Positions 1 to 7,758 of a stretch of 64,000 nt of DNA are shown in pieces. The position numbers and the translations under genes are program-made. This stretch comes from Myxococcota bacterium (lineage in GTDB: Bacteria; Myxococcota_A; Bradymonadia; UBA7976; UBA1532): assembly GCA_963169045.1 (NCBI GenBank), contig CAUJDF010000035.1, forward strand, positions 1 to 64,000, given 5' to 3'. The stretch's first letter is position 1, and every line of letters begins with the position of its first letter. The notes below the pieces were generated by a model. It worked only from the letters and a program-made list of their open reading frames with translations, was not told the DNA's origin and did not search any database.

Positions 1-57
1 GAGGAAGATCGCCAGCGCCGCCGCCACCAGGGCCTGCGGCCCTCCCCGCCCCGTCAT
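1..57 (-). CDS. N-terminus of an unknown exported protein (cut by window edge)
   Basis: Only the first 19 codons are inside the window. They begin at an ATG (55-57, read leftward) and encode a short polar start followed by an Ala/Leu/Val-rich hydrophobic stretch, as in a signal peptide or first membrane helix. A purine-rich ribosome site (GGAG...AAGG) precedes the ATG. The upstream stretch 58-243 has no gene. It contains a 6-bp inverted repeat (216-221 with 234-239) just beyond the stop of the neighbouring hydrolase, which may be a weak terminator. The function cannot be read from so little sequence. Confidence 0.5.
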   Translation of the reverse strand, partial: MTGRGGPQALVAAALAIFL

Positions 58-243
58 CCTTCAGCTCCCGGGCCTCGAAGCCCCCGCGCACCCGCCGCAG
101 CGCCACCCCGAACCCGGCGCGGCGCGCGCCCGGTGGGTACGGGCGCGGACGCGATCCGGTTCGACGGTGCCCGCGAGCGGGATCCCCCATGAGACGAACG
201 CACATTACGGAGTACGCCGAACGGCTGCCACCATTCGGCGGGG

Positions 244-1308
244 TCAGAGGCCGGCGGTGGCCGTGATCGCTCGGAGGATGCCGAGGAGGGTGCGGGCCTC
301 GCGCAGGCTCGCCGCGCCGCTGTGGCCCGTGTGATCGTAAAGGCCGGTCACGTGCAGCCCGGCGCGGGCGGCGGGCGGCAGCGCCTCGTAGAGCCGTCGG
401 GCGTGCTGCCACGGGATGACGTCGTCCTCGGCGCCGTGCACGACGTGGACGGGGCAGCGGATCGCCGCCAGGTGCGGCCGCGGGTCGAGCCAGGCGTGCC
501 GGTCGCGGGCCGCGGCGAGCGCGGTCTCGAGCAGCTCGGCGCCGCCCGGCTCGACGCCGCACGTCGTCAGGAACAGCGGACGGTCGGCGGCGGGGAGCTC
601 GGCGGCCAGGGCGCGCGCCACCGCCGGCCAGCGGTCCGGCGCCTTCATCTCGGGCCGCCCCCACGTCGCCTCGACGAAGCGCCGCCACGCGCCCGCCAGC
701 CGCTCACGGCCGGCGTCCTCGACCGGCAAGTGCTCGAGAAGATTGAGGAAGACGACCGGCGCATTCAGCGGGTCGCGCGGGACGCCCGGCGCGCCGTGCA
801 GGCAGAAGCGCAGCGCGTCGCCCACGTCGGCATACCCGCCGAACACGAGGACGCCCGCCAGCTCGTCGGAGCGCCGCGCCGCCAGCGACAGCGCGGGCAG
901 GGAGCCGAACGAGATGCTCATCACACCCAGCCGGCCCGGCGGGCGGTCGGCGGCCGCAAGGCAGGCGTCGAAGGCATAGGCCACGTCGTCGAGCAGCCGG
1001 CGATCGAGCACGAGGGCGCGAAAGTCGGGCAGGAACGGCGCGAGCACCCACAGACCCGCGGCGGCGAGCACGGCGGCGAAGCGGTCGAGGCGCGGATCGG
1101 CGGGCCCGAGGTAGTGGAGCCCCGGCACGAGCAGCAGCGCGCCCCGCGGCCGCGTCGGCCGGTAGATCCACGCCGGGAACGGCCGCTCGCCGGCCGGGAC
1201 CGTCACCTCCCGCCGCGTCACGCCGGGCGGGCGCGCCGTCGCGTCGGCCCACGGCCCGAGTCGTCGCGCCAGTCCGGCCTCGATCCACCAGCGGTTCCAC
1301 CGTCGCAT
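244..1308 (-). CDS. Alpha/beta hydrolase fold protein
   Basis: A 354-residue protein with the layout of an alpha/beta hydrolase. Visible elements are a HG-like turn (VPGLHYLGP, about 61-69), a nucleophile elbow SISFGS with Ser about 133, a late acid loop in VHGAEDDVIPW, and a His near the C-terminus in YDHTGHSG. No signal peptide is seen, so it is probably cytoplasmic. The substrate is unknown; it may be an esterase or dienelactone-hydrolase-like enzyme. The ATG at 1308 is chosen over one 48 nt upstream because homology-like sequence starts here and a CAGACT hexamer lies 7 nt before it. It is divergent from the GNAT gene across a perfect palindrome. Confidence 0.75.
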   Translation of the reverse strand: MRRWNRWWIEAGLARRLGPWADATARPPGVTRREVTVPAGERPFPAWIYRPTRPRGALLLVPGLHYLGPADPRLDRFAAVLAAAGLWVLAPFLPDFRALVLDRRLLDDVAYAFDACLAAADRPPGRLGVMSISFGSLPALSLAARRSDELAGVLVFGGYADVGDALRFCLHGAPGVPRDPLNAPVVFLNLLEHLPVEDAGRERLAGAWRRFVEATWGRPEMKAPDRWPAVARALAAELPAADRPLFLTTCGVEPGGAELLETALAAARDRHAWLDPRPHLAAIRCPVHVVHGAEDDVIPWQHARRLYEALPPAARAGLHVTGLYDHTGHSGAASLREARTLLGILRAITATAGL

Positions 1309-1361
1309 GGCCCCCAGTCTGCGCGACCGCCTCGCGGCACGACAAGCTGGACACATGCACG

Positions 1362-1383
1362 GGTGTCAAGGAAACTTGACACC
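1362..1383. promoter_or_regulatory. Perfect 9-bp inverted repeat between divergent genes, likely operator
   Basis: GGTGTCAAG and CTTGACACC flank a GAAA spacer with no mismatch. Each arm contains a TTGACA hexamer pointing outward, so the element could supply -35 boxes to both the hydrolase and the GNAT gene. It lies 13 bp before the GNAT start and 53 bp before the hydrolase start. The TCAAG-N4-CTTGA core resembles MerR/SoxR-type dyads, but no such regulator is encoded in the window. As RNA it would also form a GNRA-capped hairpin. Confidence 0.6.
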
Positions 1384-1396
1384 AGGAGGGGAGACC

Positions 1397-1900
1397 ATGG
1401 ACATGCGCGACACGGTGCTCGACACCGAGCACATCCGCTTACGAAGATTGAGGCCGGCCGATTTCGAGGCGCTCGAGCGCGTCCTCGAGGACGAGCGCAT
1501 GGTGCTGTTCGCGGGGGGGCGCGACCGACTGCTCGAAGAGACGCGGCGCCTCATGTGCACGTACGACGAGCGCGGCATCGGCATGCTGGCGGTGGAGCGG
1601 CTCGCCGACGAACAGTTTCTCGGCCGGATGGGTTACGCCCCCTACGAGGTCGAGGGCGTCCGCGAGACGACGCTCACGTGGCTCGTCGACCGGCGCTTCT
1701 GGGGCCAGGGCCTCGCCACCGAGGCCGCGTGCGCGCTGCGCGACTGGGGCTTCGGCTGGGGCCTGCAGCGCGTCGTGTCGCTCATCAACCCCGACGACCG
1801 CGCGTCGATCAACGTCGCCGAGAAGATCGGGATGCGCTTCGAGCGCGCCGTGCCCTTCTTCGGCCACCCGCGCGTGCTGCTCTTCGCCGTCCACGCCTGA
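1397..1900 (+). CDS. GNAT family N-acetyltransferase (RimJ/RimL-like)
   Basis: A 167-residue protein with the typical GNAT opening (TEHIRLRRLRPADFEAL) followed by a strand-rich core. The acetyl-CoA loop region reads FWGQGLATEA at about residues 95-104, and INPDDRASINVAEKIGM is the usual end of the RimJ/RimL-type fold. It would transfer an acetyl group from acetyl-CoA to an amine; the acceptor is unknown (a ribosomal protein N-terminus or a small molecule are both possible). The start is fixed by AGGAGGGGAG just before ATG 1397. It converges on the next gene with one base between stop codons. Confidence 0.85.
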   Translation: MDMRDTVLDTEHIRLRRLRPADFEALERVLEDERMVLFAGGRDRLLEETRRLMCTYDERGIGMLAVERLADEQFLGRMGYAPYEVEGVRETTLTWLVDRRFWGQGLATEAACALRDWGFGWGLQRVVSLINPDDRASINVAEKIGMRFERAVPFFGHPRVLLFAVHA

Positions 1901-1901
1901 G

Positions 1902-3128
1902 TCAGGCGGCGTCGCGCGCCTCGCCCTGCTCCTGGGCGCGACGCCGCCACCGTCGCACCAGCCCCACCGTCAGCGCGAGCCACACGGCGACGCAGCCCAG
2001 CGCCAGCCACGAGACGGCCGCGAGCGCGCCGAGCGCGATGAGCCCCTGCAGCAGCAGCGACGCGCCGCCCTTCGCGACGCGGTAGCTCAGCATGTCGACC
2101 AGGGCCTTGCCTTGCGTCTTCTCCGCATAACTCAGCGGAATGTAGAGGATTTCCTTCGCGGCGCGGAACAGCGAGTAGTCGAACGTCTTGCCGGCGACCT
2201 TGGCGGCGGCGGCGACGGCGAAGCGCGGGGCGAGCGCCAGGCCGGCCACGGTGATGGCGATGATGAGCGGGATGCCGACGAGCGTCCCCGTCACGCCGGC
2301 CAGGCGCAGGATGGGCCCCGTCAGGACCTGCAGCGCCAGCGCGCCGAAGCTGATCGCCTGGTACACGGTCGCGCTGGCCGCGGTGCGCGCTGCCTCGTCG
2401 GTGTACGTCGTCCGCAGCAGCGCGTTGTACTCGTAGTCGACGAGGGTCACCACGAGCTGGACGGCGACGATCACCATCAGCATCCGACCGAGGTACGGGC
2501 TGTCCCGCAGCAGCCGGACGCTCTCCCGCCATGGCGCCCGCGCCGGCGCTTTCGCCTCCGCCGTCGCGTCGGGCGCGCGCATCATCGCGGCGCCGGCCCA
2601 GGCCAGGCCCAGCAGCGGCACCACGAGCCAGAGCGCCGAGGCCGTGCCGAAGACCGGCGCCGCGCGCTTGATCAGCTCCGCGCCGGCGGCCGAACCGAGC
2701 GACCCGGCCGCGCAGAACCAGCCGTACACCCAACGTGCCGATTTGATGGGGAAGATCGTGTTGGCGAAGCTCCAGAACGCCTCGAGGACGACGACGATGT
2801 AGACGTCCTTCCAGACGTAGAGCGCGTAATGCACGCCGGGCATGTCGACCGCCCGCGCGCCCTGCAGCAGGGCCAGCAGCGCGCACGAGACGAGCGTGCA
2901 AGCGCCGAAGAGGCGCAGGAGGGTGACGCGCGCGGCGAAGCGGTTGTAGACGGCGACCGCGATCGCCGCCCCGGCGGCGACCAACAGCCAGACCTGCGGC
3001 AGCGCCTTCTCGGTGTGCGCCGTCAGGAAGGGCGACTCGACCGCCGACCGCGCGACCTCGTAGCTCGCCAGCACGGTGAAGGCGAGCCCGCACAGGGCGA
3101 GGATCCGCGAGGCGGGGGGACGCTGCAT
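1902..3128 (-). CDS. ATP/ADP carrier-like (TLC/Npt) membrane protein, MFS fold
   Basis: A 408-residue polytopic membrane protein with about 10-12 hydrophobic segments. The block KDVYIVVVLEAFWSFANTI and the glycine-rich CAAGSLGSAAG that follows resemble the TLC / Npt family, known for nucleotide carriers of Rickettsia, Chlamydia and plastids. Related proteins in free-living bacteria are of unknown substrate. A FDYSLFRAAKEILYIPLSY segment late in the protein is also typical. The ATG at 3128 is chosen because a TAGACT hexamer sits exactly 7 nt before it and the divergent tatD starts only 28 bp away. Nucleotide transport is inferred only from family resemblance. Confidence 0.7.
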   Translation of the reverse strand: MQRPPASRILALCGLAFTVLASYEVARSAVESPFLTAHTEKALPQVWLLVAAGAAIAVAVYNRFAARVTLLRLFGACTLVSCALLALLQGARAVDMPGVHYALYVWKDVYIVVVLEAFWSFANTIFPIKSARWVYGWFCAAGSLGSAAGAELIKRAAPVFGTASALWLVVPLLGLAWAGAAMMRAPDATAEAKAPARAPWRESVRLLRDSPYLGRMLMVIVAVQLVVTLVDYEYNALLRTTYTDEAARTAASATVYQAISFGALALQVLTGPILRLAGVTGTLVGIPLIIAITVAGLALAPRFAVAAAAKVAGKTFDYSLFRAAKEILYIPLSYAEKTQGKALVDMLSYRVAKGGASLLLQGLIALGALAAVSWLALGCVAVWLALTVGLVRRWRRRAQEQGEARDAA

Positions 3129-3135
3129 GCGCGGC

Positions 3136-3150
3136 AGTCTACGGTAATCT
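3136..3150. promoter_or_regulatory. Back-to-back -10-like hexamers in a 28-bp divergent spacer
   Basis: The 28 bp between two divergent start codons hold TAGACT on the minus strand (3141-3136), 7 nt before the carrier ATG, and TAATCT on the plus strand (3145-3150), 6 nt before the tatD ATG. Neither gene has room for, or shows, a Shine-Dalgarno sequence. With a normal 6-8 nt gap from -10 box to transcription start, both mRNAs would begin at or next to the AUG, that is, be leaderless. No good -35 hexamers are visible. Confidence 0.5.
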
Positions 3151-3156
3151 GGCGCG

Positions 3157-3939
3157 ATGCTCGTCGACATCGGGGTGAACCTGGCCCATCGCCGCTTCCA
3201 CCATGACGTGGAGGTGGTCATCGCGCGGGCGCTCGCCGCCGACGTGCGCTGGATGATCGTCACCGGCACCAGCGTCGCGTCGAGCCGCGAGGCCGCGGCG
3301 CTCGCGGCGCGCCGGTCCGACTGCCTGCGCGCCACCGCGGGCGTGCACCCGCACGACGCGAAGTCGTGGAGCGCCGCGACGGAGGGCGAGCTGCGCGCGC
3401 TCGCCGCCCGGGCCGTCGCCATCGGCGAGTGCGGCCTCGACTACGACCGCGACTTCTCGCCGCGCGACGTCCAGCGGCGCGTCTTCGAGGCCCAGCTCGA
3501 GCTCGCGGCGGATCTGCGCCTGCCGGTCTTCCTGCACGAGCGCGCCGCGCACGCGGACTTCTGCGCCCTCCTCGCCCGACACCGGCCGCGCCTCGTCGGC
3601 GGCGTCGTGCACTGCTTCACCGGCGGCCCGGACGAGGCGCGCGCCTACCTCGACCTCGACCTGCACCTCGGCGTCACCGGCTGGATCTGCGACGAGCGGC
3701 GCGGCGAGGCGCTTCGCGCGGCGGCGTCGCTCGTCCCGACGGAGCGCCTCATGGTCGAGACCGATGCGCCGTTCCTCACGCCCCGCGACCTCCGCCCCAA
3801 GCCGAAGGACGGGCGCAACGAGCCGGCCTTCCTGCCGCACGTCGTCGAGGCCGTCGCGCGCTGCGCGGGCCGCCCCGTCGGCGAGGTGGCCGCCGCGACG
3901 ACCGCCGTCGCCGTCGATCTCTTCGGGTTGCCTCGCTGA
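3157..3939 (+). CDS. tatD: TatD family 3'-5' DNase / metal-dependent hydrolase
   Basis: A 260-residue TIM-barrel metal hydrolase that follows E. coli TatD closely, including the opening MxxDIGVNL in place of the HxH found in other family members. Landmarks: GVHPHD (62-67), GECGLD with metal ligand Glu91, His127, HCFTG (152-156), TGWICDERRG (174-183) and ETDAP with Asp203. TatD proteins degrade single-stranded DNA and RNA and act in DNA fragmentation and oxidative-damage repair. It acts in the cytoplasm. The gene appears to be transcribed from its own start-proximal promoter. The next gene follows 12 bp later. Confidence 0.92.
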   Translation: MLVDIGVNLAHRRFHHDVEVVIARALAADVRWMIVTGTSVASSREAAALAARRSDCLRATAGVHPHDAKSWSAATEGELRALAARAVAIGECGLDYDRDFSPRDVQRRVFEAQLELAADLRLPVFLHERAAHADFCALLARHRPRLVGGVVHCFTGGPDEARAYLDLDLHLGVTGWICDERRGEALRAAASLVPTERLMVETDAPFLTPRDLRPKPKDGRNEPAFLPHVVEAVARCAGRPVGEVAAATTAVAVDLFGLPR

Positions 3940-3951
3940 CGGCTCGGTGAG

Positions 3952-4833
3952 ATGTCTTCGGCCATGACGCACCCGATCGATGACGGCGCGCTGCGCCGGA
4001 AGTCCCGCAACCGCCCGGTCACGCGCCGGGAGTACAAGCTGCTGCTGGCGGCGGCGCCCCTGCGCGCCGACGAGGGCCACGCCGAGCTGCGCGCGCTGCT
4101 GTGGTCGGCCATCGGCCGCGCCGGCGTGTCGCCCGGCGCCGTCGACGCCCAGGACGACACCCGCGAGCGGACGACCTGGTACCTCGACACGCCGGACCGC
4201 GCCTTCCGCGCCCACGACCTCTCGCTGCGCATCCGCGCCGAGGACGGCGACGGCGAGGCGCACCAGGTCACGCTGCGCGCGCGCAGCACCGACCGCGTCC
4301 TCGCCGCGACGGCCGACCTGCGCACGCCGCTGAAGGGCCGCCGCCGCTTCGAGGAGGAGATCCTGCCATGGGCGGGCGGCGCCGGCTCGGTCTTCGCGCA
4401 GACCGCGCGCGTCTCGGTGCCCGCGCCCTTCGCGCCGCTCGACGTCACGGGCGCCGCCGCGCTCTTCCCGATGCTCGAGCGCCTCGCCCCGCGCGCGGAC
4501 CGCACGCTCTCGGTCGTCCGCGGCTTCGTCGCGCGCGAGCGCACCACGCACCTGTGCCGCCTCGAGCTCGCCGACGGGTTCGCGGCGCGCTGCTGGGCGA
4601 GCGCGTGGTCCCCGGTCGCCGGCGGCCCGCCCGTCACGCTCGAGCTCGCGTTCGACGTCGATCTCGCCACCGACGACGGGGGCCTCGAGCGCCTGCCGGT
4701 GGCGGCGGCGCTCGGCGCGCGGGCGCTCTTCGGGGCGCTCTGCGACCAGCTCGACGAGCGCGGCTGGCTCGATCGCCGCACCCGCACCAGGACCGACTTC
4801 GCCTACGAGCGCGCCCGCGCGCCCCGTCGTTGA
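3952..4833 (+). CDS. CYTH-like domain protein, function unknown
   Basis: A 293-residue soluble protein. Its pattern is that of a CYTH / triphosphate tunnel metalloenzyme-like fold: REYKLLL near the N-terminus, WYLDTPDRAF (the usual YxDTxD element), LSLRIR, alternating charged strands such as HQVTLRAR, and a RRFEEEI stretch, with further strands carrying E and R. Such proteins bind metal and triphosphates or polyphosphate. Activity cannot be assigned here and the E-x-E-x-K hallmark is not intact. Start at ATG 3952 or ATG 3964 is uncertain because neither has a good ribosome site. It lies between tatD and yjbR-like genes and may be co-transcribed with both. Confidence 0.6.
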   Translation: MSSAMTHPIDDGALRRKSRNRPVTRREYKLLLAAAPLRADEGHAELRALLWSAIGRAGVSPGAVDAQDDTRERTTWYLDTPDRAFRAHDLSLRIRAEDGDGEAHQVTLRARSTDRVLAATADLRTPLKGRRRFEEEILPWAGGAGSVFAQTARVSVPAPFAPLDVTGAAALFPMLERLAPRADRTLSVVRGFVARERTTHLCRLELADGFAARCWASAWSPVAGGPPVTLELAFDVDLATDDGGLERLPVAAALGARALFGALCDQLDERGWLDRRTRTRTDFAYERARAPRR

Positions 4834-4842
4834 GGAGACGCC

Positions 4843-5187
4843 ATGGAGCTCGAGACGCTGCGCGCTGTCTGCCGCGCGCTGCCCGGCACGACCGAGGACG
4901 TGAAGTGGGGCGCCGACCTCTGCTTCTGCGTCGGCGAGAAGATGTACGCCGTCTGGGGGCTCGACGAAGGCGGCCTCGGCTTCAAGGCCGAGCCCCTCGA
5001 GTACGCCCGCCTCATCGGCATCGACGGCGTGGAGCCCTCCGCCTACCTCGCCCGCTACAACTGGGTCTCGCTGAAGGCGCCGCACGCCCTCTCCGACGCC
5101 GAGCTCGCGGATCTCGTCCGCACCTCCCACGCGCTCGTCGCGGCCAGGCTTCCGCGCAAGCTCAGGGTTTCGCTCGGAATTCCCTGA
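4843..5187 (+). CDS. MmcQ/YjbR family protein
   Basis: A 114-residue single-domain protein matching the MmcQ/YjbR family. It has an opening helix LRAVCRALPGTTEDVKWG, the FCVGEKMYAVW strand pair, LGFKAEPLEY, YNWVSLKA, and a C-terminal helix beginning LSDAELADLVRTSHALV. Members have a double-wing fold resembling DNA-binding CyaY/YjbR proteins, and their role is unknown. A strong GAGGAG ribosome site precedes the ATG and the gene follows the CYTH-like gene by 9 bp, so they probably share a transcript. Confidence 0.85.
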   Translation: MELETLRAVCRALPGTTEDVKWGADLCFCVGEKMYAVWGLDEGGLGFKAEPLEYARLIGIDGVEPSAYLARYNWVSLKAPHALSDAELADLVRTSHALVAARLPRKLRVSLGIP

Positions 5188-5275
5188 CGAATTCCCGCGA
5201 CCGCCGTTTCTTCGCGACGCCCGAGGGCGGGCGGCTCATCCATGCAATTGAAGGACTTGACTTGGGAGTGCGAAC

Positions 5276-5782
5276 GTGCACGTTACCCTGCTGCCCACGC
5301 ATGGAACGCCGTTGCCCCAGATGGAGAAGATTCGCGTCGACCTGATCATCCAGGGCTTCGAGGTGGTCCTGGCCGATCCCGTCCGCATGCCCGGCGAGGC
5401 CTACGACATGAGCCGGCGCCAGTACCGGGCCGATCGCCTCCTCGACCTCGCGCGTCGCCACGGCCACGGGCGGGTGGTGGTCGTCACCGACGAGGACCTG
5501 TACGCGGGCTCCCTCAACTTCGTCTTCGGCCTCGCCGAGCGTCCGGGCCGCGCGGCCGTCGTCTCGTTGGCGCGCCTGCGCGAGAACGCCGACGAGCACC
5601 TGTGCCACCGGCGTGCCGTCACCGAGGTGGTCCACGAGATCGGCCACACCTTCGGCCTGACGCACTGCCCGGATCCCGGCTGCGTCATGAGCTTCAGCAA
5701 CTCGACGCGCGAGGTGGACCGCAAGGACCGCTACTTCTGCCGCCGCTGTCAGCCGTCGGTCTCCGAACGATTGGCGAGCTGA
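5276..5782 (+). CDS. amzA: Archaemetzincin (M54) zinc metallopeptidase
   Basis: A 168-residue protein with the archaemetzincin signature HEIGHTFGLTHC (120-131), CVMSFSNS after it (Met-turn, 136-143), and a second metal site formed by Cys131, Cys136 and the pair FCRRC (Cys155, Cys158). The N-terminus also fits the family (RRQYRADRLLDLARRHG). Members are small soluble peptidases with one catalytic and one structural zinc; physiological substrates in bacteria are unknown. The start is a GTG at 5276 with GGGAG six bases upstream; it gives the usual short N-terminal strand (VTLLPTHG). The gap 5188-5275 holds no other gene. Confidence 0.88.
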   Translation: MHVTLLPTHGTPLPQMEKIRVDLIIQGFEVVLADPVRMPGEAYDMSRRQYRADRLLDLARRHGHGRVVVVTDEDLYAGSLNFVFGLAERPGRAAVVSLARLRENADEHLCHRRAVTEVVHEIGHTFGLTHCPDPGCVMSFSNSTREVDRKDRYFCRRCQPSVSERLAS

Positions 5783-5816
5783 AACGTCGCGGCTCGCCAC
5801 CGACGCGCTGATCTCG

Positions 5817-5822
5817 TACTCT
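5817..5822 (+). promoter_or_regulatory. Start-proximal -10-like hexamer TACTCT
   Basis: TACTCT ends 7 nt before the ATG at 5830 and no Shine-Dalgarno is present between them. This matches the arrangement seen before tatD, rlpA, the 43393 lipoprotein, the PEGA-like gene and the RlmN-like gene, and suggests a leaderless transcript. No clear -35 box is visible. Confidence 0.4.
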
Positions 5823-5829
5823 CCCGGGA

Positions 5830-7752
5830 ATGAAGCGCGCGGGGGTGGCGGCGTTCATGGCGGTGGCGCTCGGTGGGTGCGGTCCGGAAGGGCCGTACGA
5901 CCCCGAGGACCACTTCGAGGAGGGCACGCTCGGCGTCTGGCGCGCCGGCCTCACGGTCGGCGAGGCCGGCGGATGCGCCACGAGCATCGTCGCCGGCCTC
6001 TCGCGGCAGCTGATCGACGAGATCAACTGCCTGCGGCCGGACACGCTCGAGAGCTTCGCCGGCAACGGCGTGCGGGTGAACGACGGGGTGTTCCCCTTCG
6101 TGCAGCCGGCGGCCAAACGCGGCCTGCGCGCGGCGATCAACGCGCGCGGCGCCAACATGACCGTCAACTCGGCCCTGCGCACGCTCGCCCAGCAATACCT
6201 GCTCTACAAGTGGTGGCAGCAGGGGCGCTGCGGCATCTCGCTCGCCGCCAGCCCCGGCCGCAGCAACCACGAGAGCGGCCTCGCCCTCGACATCGCCGAC
6301 AACGCCGGCTGGCGCGGCGCCATGCAGAACAACGGGTGGCGCTGGCTGGGCGCCAACGACCCGGTGCACTTCGACTACGTCGCGGGCGGGACCGTCCAGC
6401 TCGCCGGCTTGTCCGTGCGGGCCTTCCAGCGTCTGTGGAACCGCAACCACCCCGAGGACCGCATCGACGAGGACGGCGCCTACGGTCCGCAGACCGAGGC
6501 GCGCCTGCGCCGCTCGCCCACCGGCGGCTTCCCGCGCGGGGCGTGCGAGGCCGAGCCGCCGCCGCCGCCGCCGCCCCCGCAGGACCCGGACCTCACGATC
6601 GTCACGCGCTGGCTGACCATCGACGGGCAGGCGCGCGACCTCGTGCCCGAGGGCTCGAGCGCCAGCATCTTCGACGCGCTCCAGGGGCAGCGTTTCCAGG
6701 CCTCGATCGAGCTGGCGGTGACGCAGCGCGCCGCCGACGAGCTCACCATCGGCTACGCGCTCTCCGAGCCGTACCTGCGCGCCGAGTCGCTGGTCGTCGA
6801 GAAGAAGGTCGGCGAGGCCTGGGAGGCGCTGTCGCCGCCGGTGGCCATGCCCGCCGCCGAGGGCCGCGTCGAGATCGGCACCACGCCCGCCGGCGAGACG
6901 CGGCGTGTCCGCTTCGAGCTGGTGGCGGCGCAGGCCAGCTTCGGCGAGGTCCCGCACGCCTGGCTGCGCGGCTGGGTGGCGCACGTCGCGAACTTCTACG
7001 GCGAGCAGGACGCGTGGGACGACCCGGTCGAGCACAACGACGCCGGCGAGCTGCTGCGGCACGCCGGAGAGGCCGACGTCTTCACGCGCGACGACTGGCG
7101 CTTCCTCGGCCCGCGCCTCGAGGACGTCGAAGGGTGGCGCGGGTGCGATGGGGCCGCGGTGCGCATCGACCCCGGCTTCCACGCGCTCGTCGCCGAGGCC
7201 GGCTGCGCGGAGAGCCCGGCCTGGACGGCCATCGATGCCAGTCGTTTCGCTGGGTTGCGCGTCGGGCTCCGCAGTGGGGCCCCATCGGCGCGCGTCCACT
7301 TCGGCGGCGAGGTCGCCGAGGTGACGCTGCGCGGCGACGGCGAACCCGAGGAGCTCCTGCTCGACCTCCGCGGCCGCGCCGGCTGGGCGGGCACCGTCTC
7401 CGCGCTGCGCATCGAGGCCGACGGCCCGATCGCGCTCACCCGCGTGGCCGGCCTCGACCCGTCCGACATCGTCGCGCCGCCGCCGCCGCCTCCCGATCCG
7501 GACGCCGGCCCGGTCGTGCCGGACGCCGGCGCCGGCCCGGTCGCGCCCACCCCCGACGCGGGCATCGACGCCGACGTGGGCCCCGCCGACGGCCCGGACG
7601 CCGGTGGCCTCGATCTCGATCCCGACCCGGTCGGTCCGCGCGCCCTCGCGCTCGAGGCCCATCACGAGGGCGGCTGCGCCGCCACGCCGCTCACCGGGGC
7701 GCCGCTGCTCGGCCTTGCCGCCCTCTCCCTCCGCCGCCGCCGTCGCCGCTGA
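5830..7752 (+). CDS. M15-type peptidoglycan peptidase with MYXO-CTERM-like tail
   Basis: A 640-residue exported protein. A lipobox-like VALGGC (Cys17) is followed by a VanY/M15-type D,D-carboxypeptidase domain with zinc ligands in SNHESGLALDI (His147, Asp154) and DPVHFDY (His180). Next comes a peptidoglycan-binding-like helix set (VRAFQRLWN...YGPQTEARL, about 196-230), a Pro-rich linker, and beta-rich regions with Asp/Pro-rich linkers. The C-terminus reads GGCAATPL, a hydrophobic stretch and six Arg, the layout of a MYXO-CTERM sorting signal. It likely trims or binds cell-wall peptides at the cell surface. Both an N-terminal lipobox and a C-terminal sorting tail in one protein is odd; the N-terminal Cys may be fortuitous. 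Confidence 0.8.
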   Translation: MKRAGVAAFMAVALGGCGPEGPYDPEDHFEEGTLGVWRAGLTVGEAGGCATSIVAGLSRQLIDEINCLRPDTLESFAGNGVRVNDGVFPFVQPAAKRGLRAAINARGANMTVNSALRTLAQQYLLYKWWQQGRCGISLAASPGRSNHESGLALDIADNAGWRGAMQNNGWRWLGANDPVHFDYVAGGTVQLAGLSVRAFQRLWNRNHPEDRIDEDGAYGPQTEARLRRSPTGGFPRGACEAEPPPPPPPPQDPDLTIVTRWLTIDGQARDLVPEGSSASIFDALQGQRFQASIELAVTQRAADELTIGYALSEPYLRAESLVVEKKVGEAWEALSPPVAMPAAEGRVEIGTTPAGETRRVRFELVAAQASFGEVPHAWLRGWVAHVANFYGEQDAWDDPVEHNDAGELLRHAGEADVFTRDDWRFLGPRLEDVEGWRGCDGAAVRIDPGFHALVAEAGCAESPAWTAIDASRFAGLRVGLRSGAPSARVHFGGEVAEVTLRGDGEPEELLLDLRGRAGWAGTVSALRIEADGPIALTRVAGLDPSDIVAPPPPPPDPDAGPVVPDAGAGPVAPTPDAGIDADVGPADGPDAGGLDLDPDPVGPRALALEAHHEGGCAATPLTGAPLLGLAALSLRRRRRR

Positions 7753-7758
7753 GGATCC

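Noticed and set aside
1307-1396. An upstream ATG for the acetyltransferase, 90 bp before 1397
   Set aside because: The extension crosses the palindrome, has no ribosome site and no GNAT-like sequence, while AGGAGGGGAG precedes 1397.
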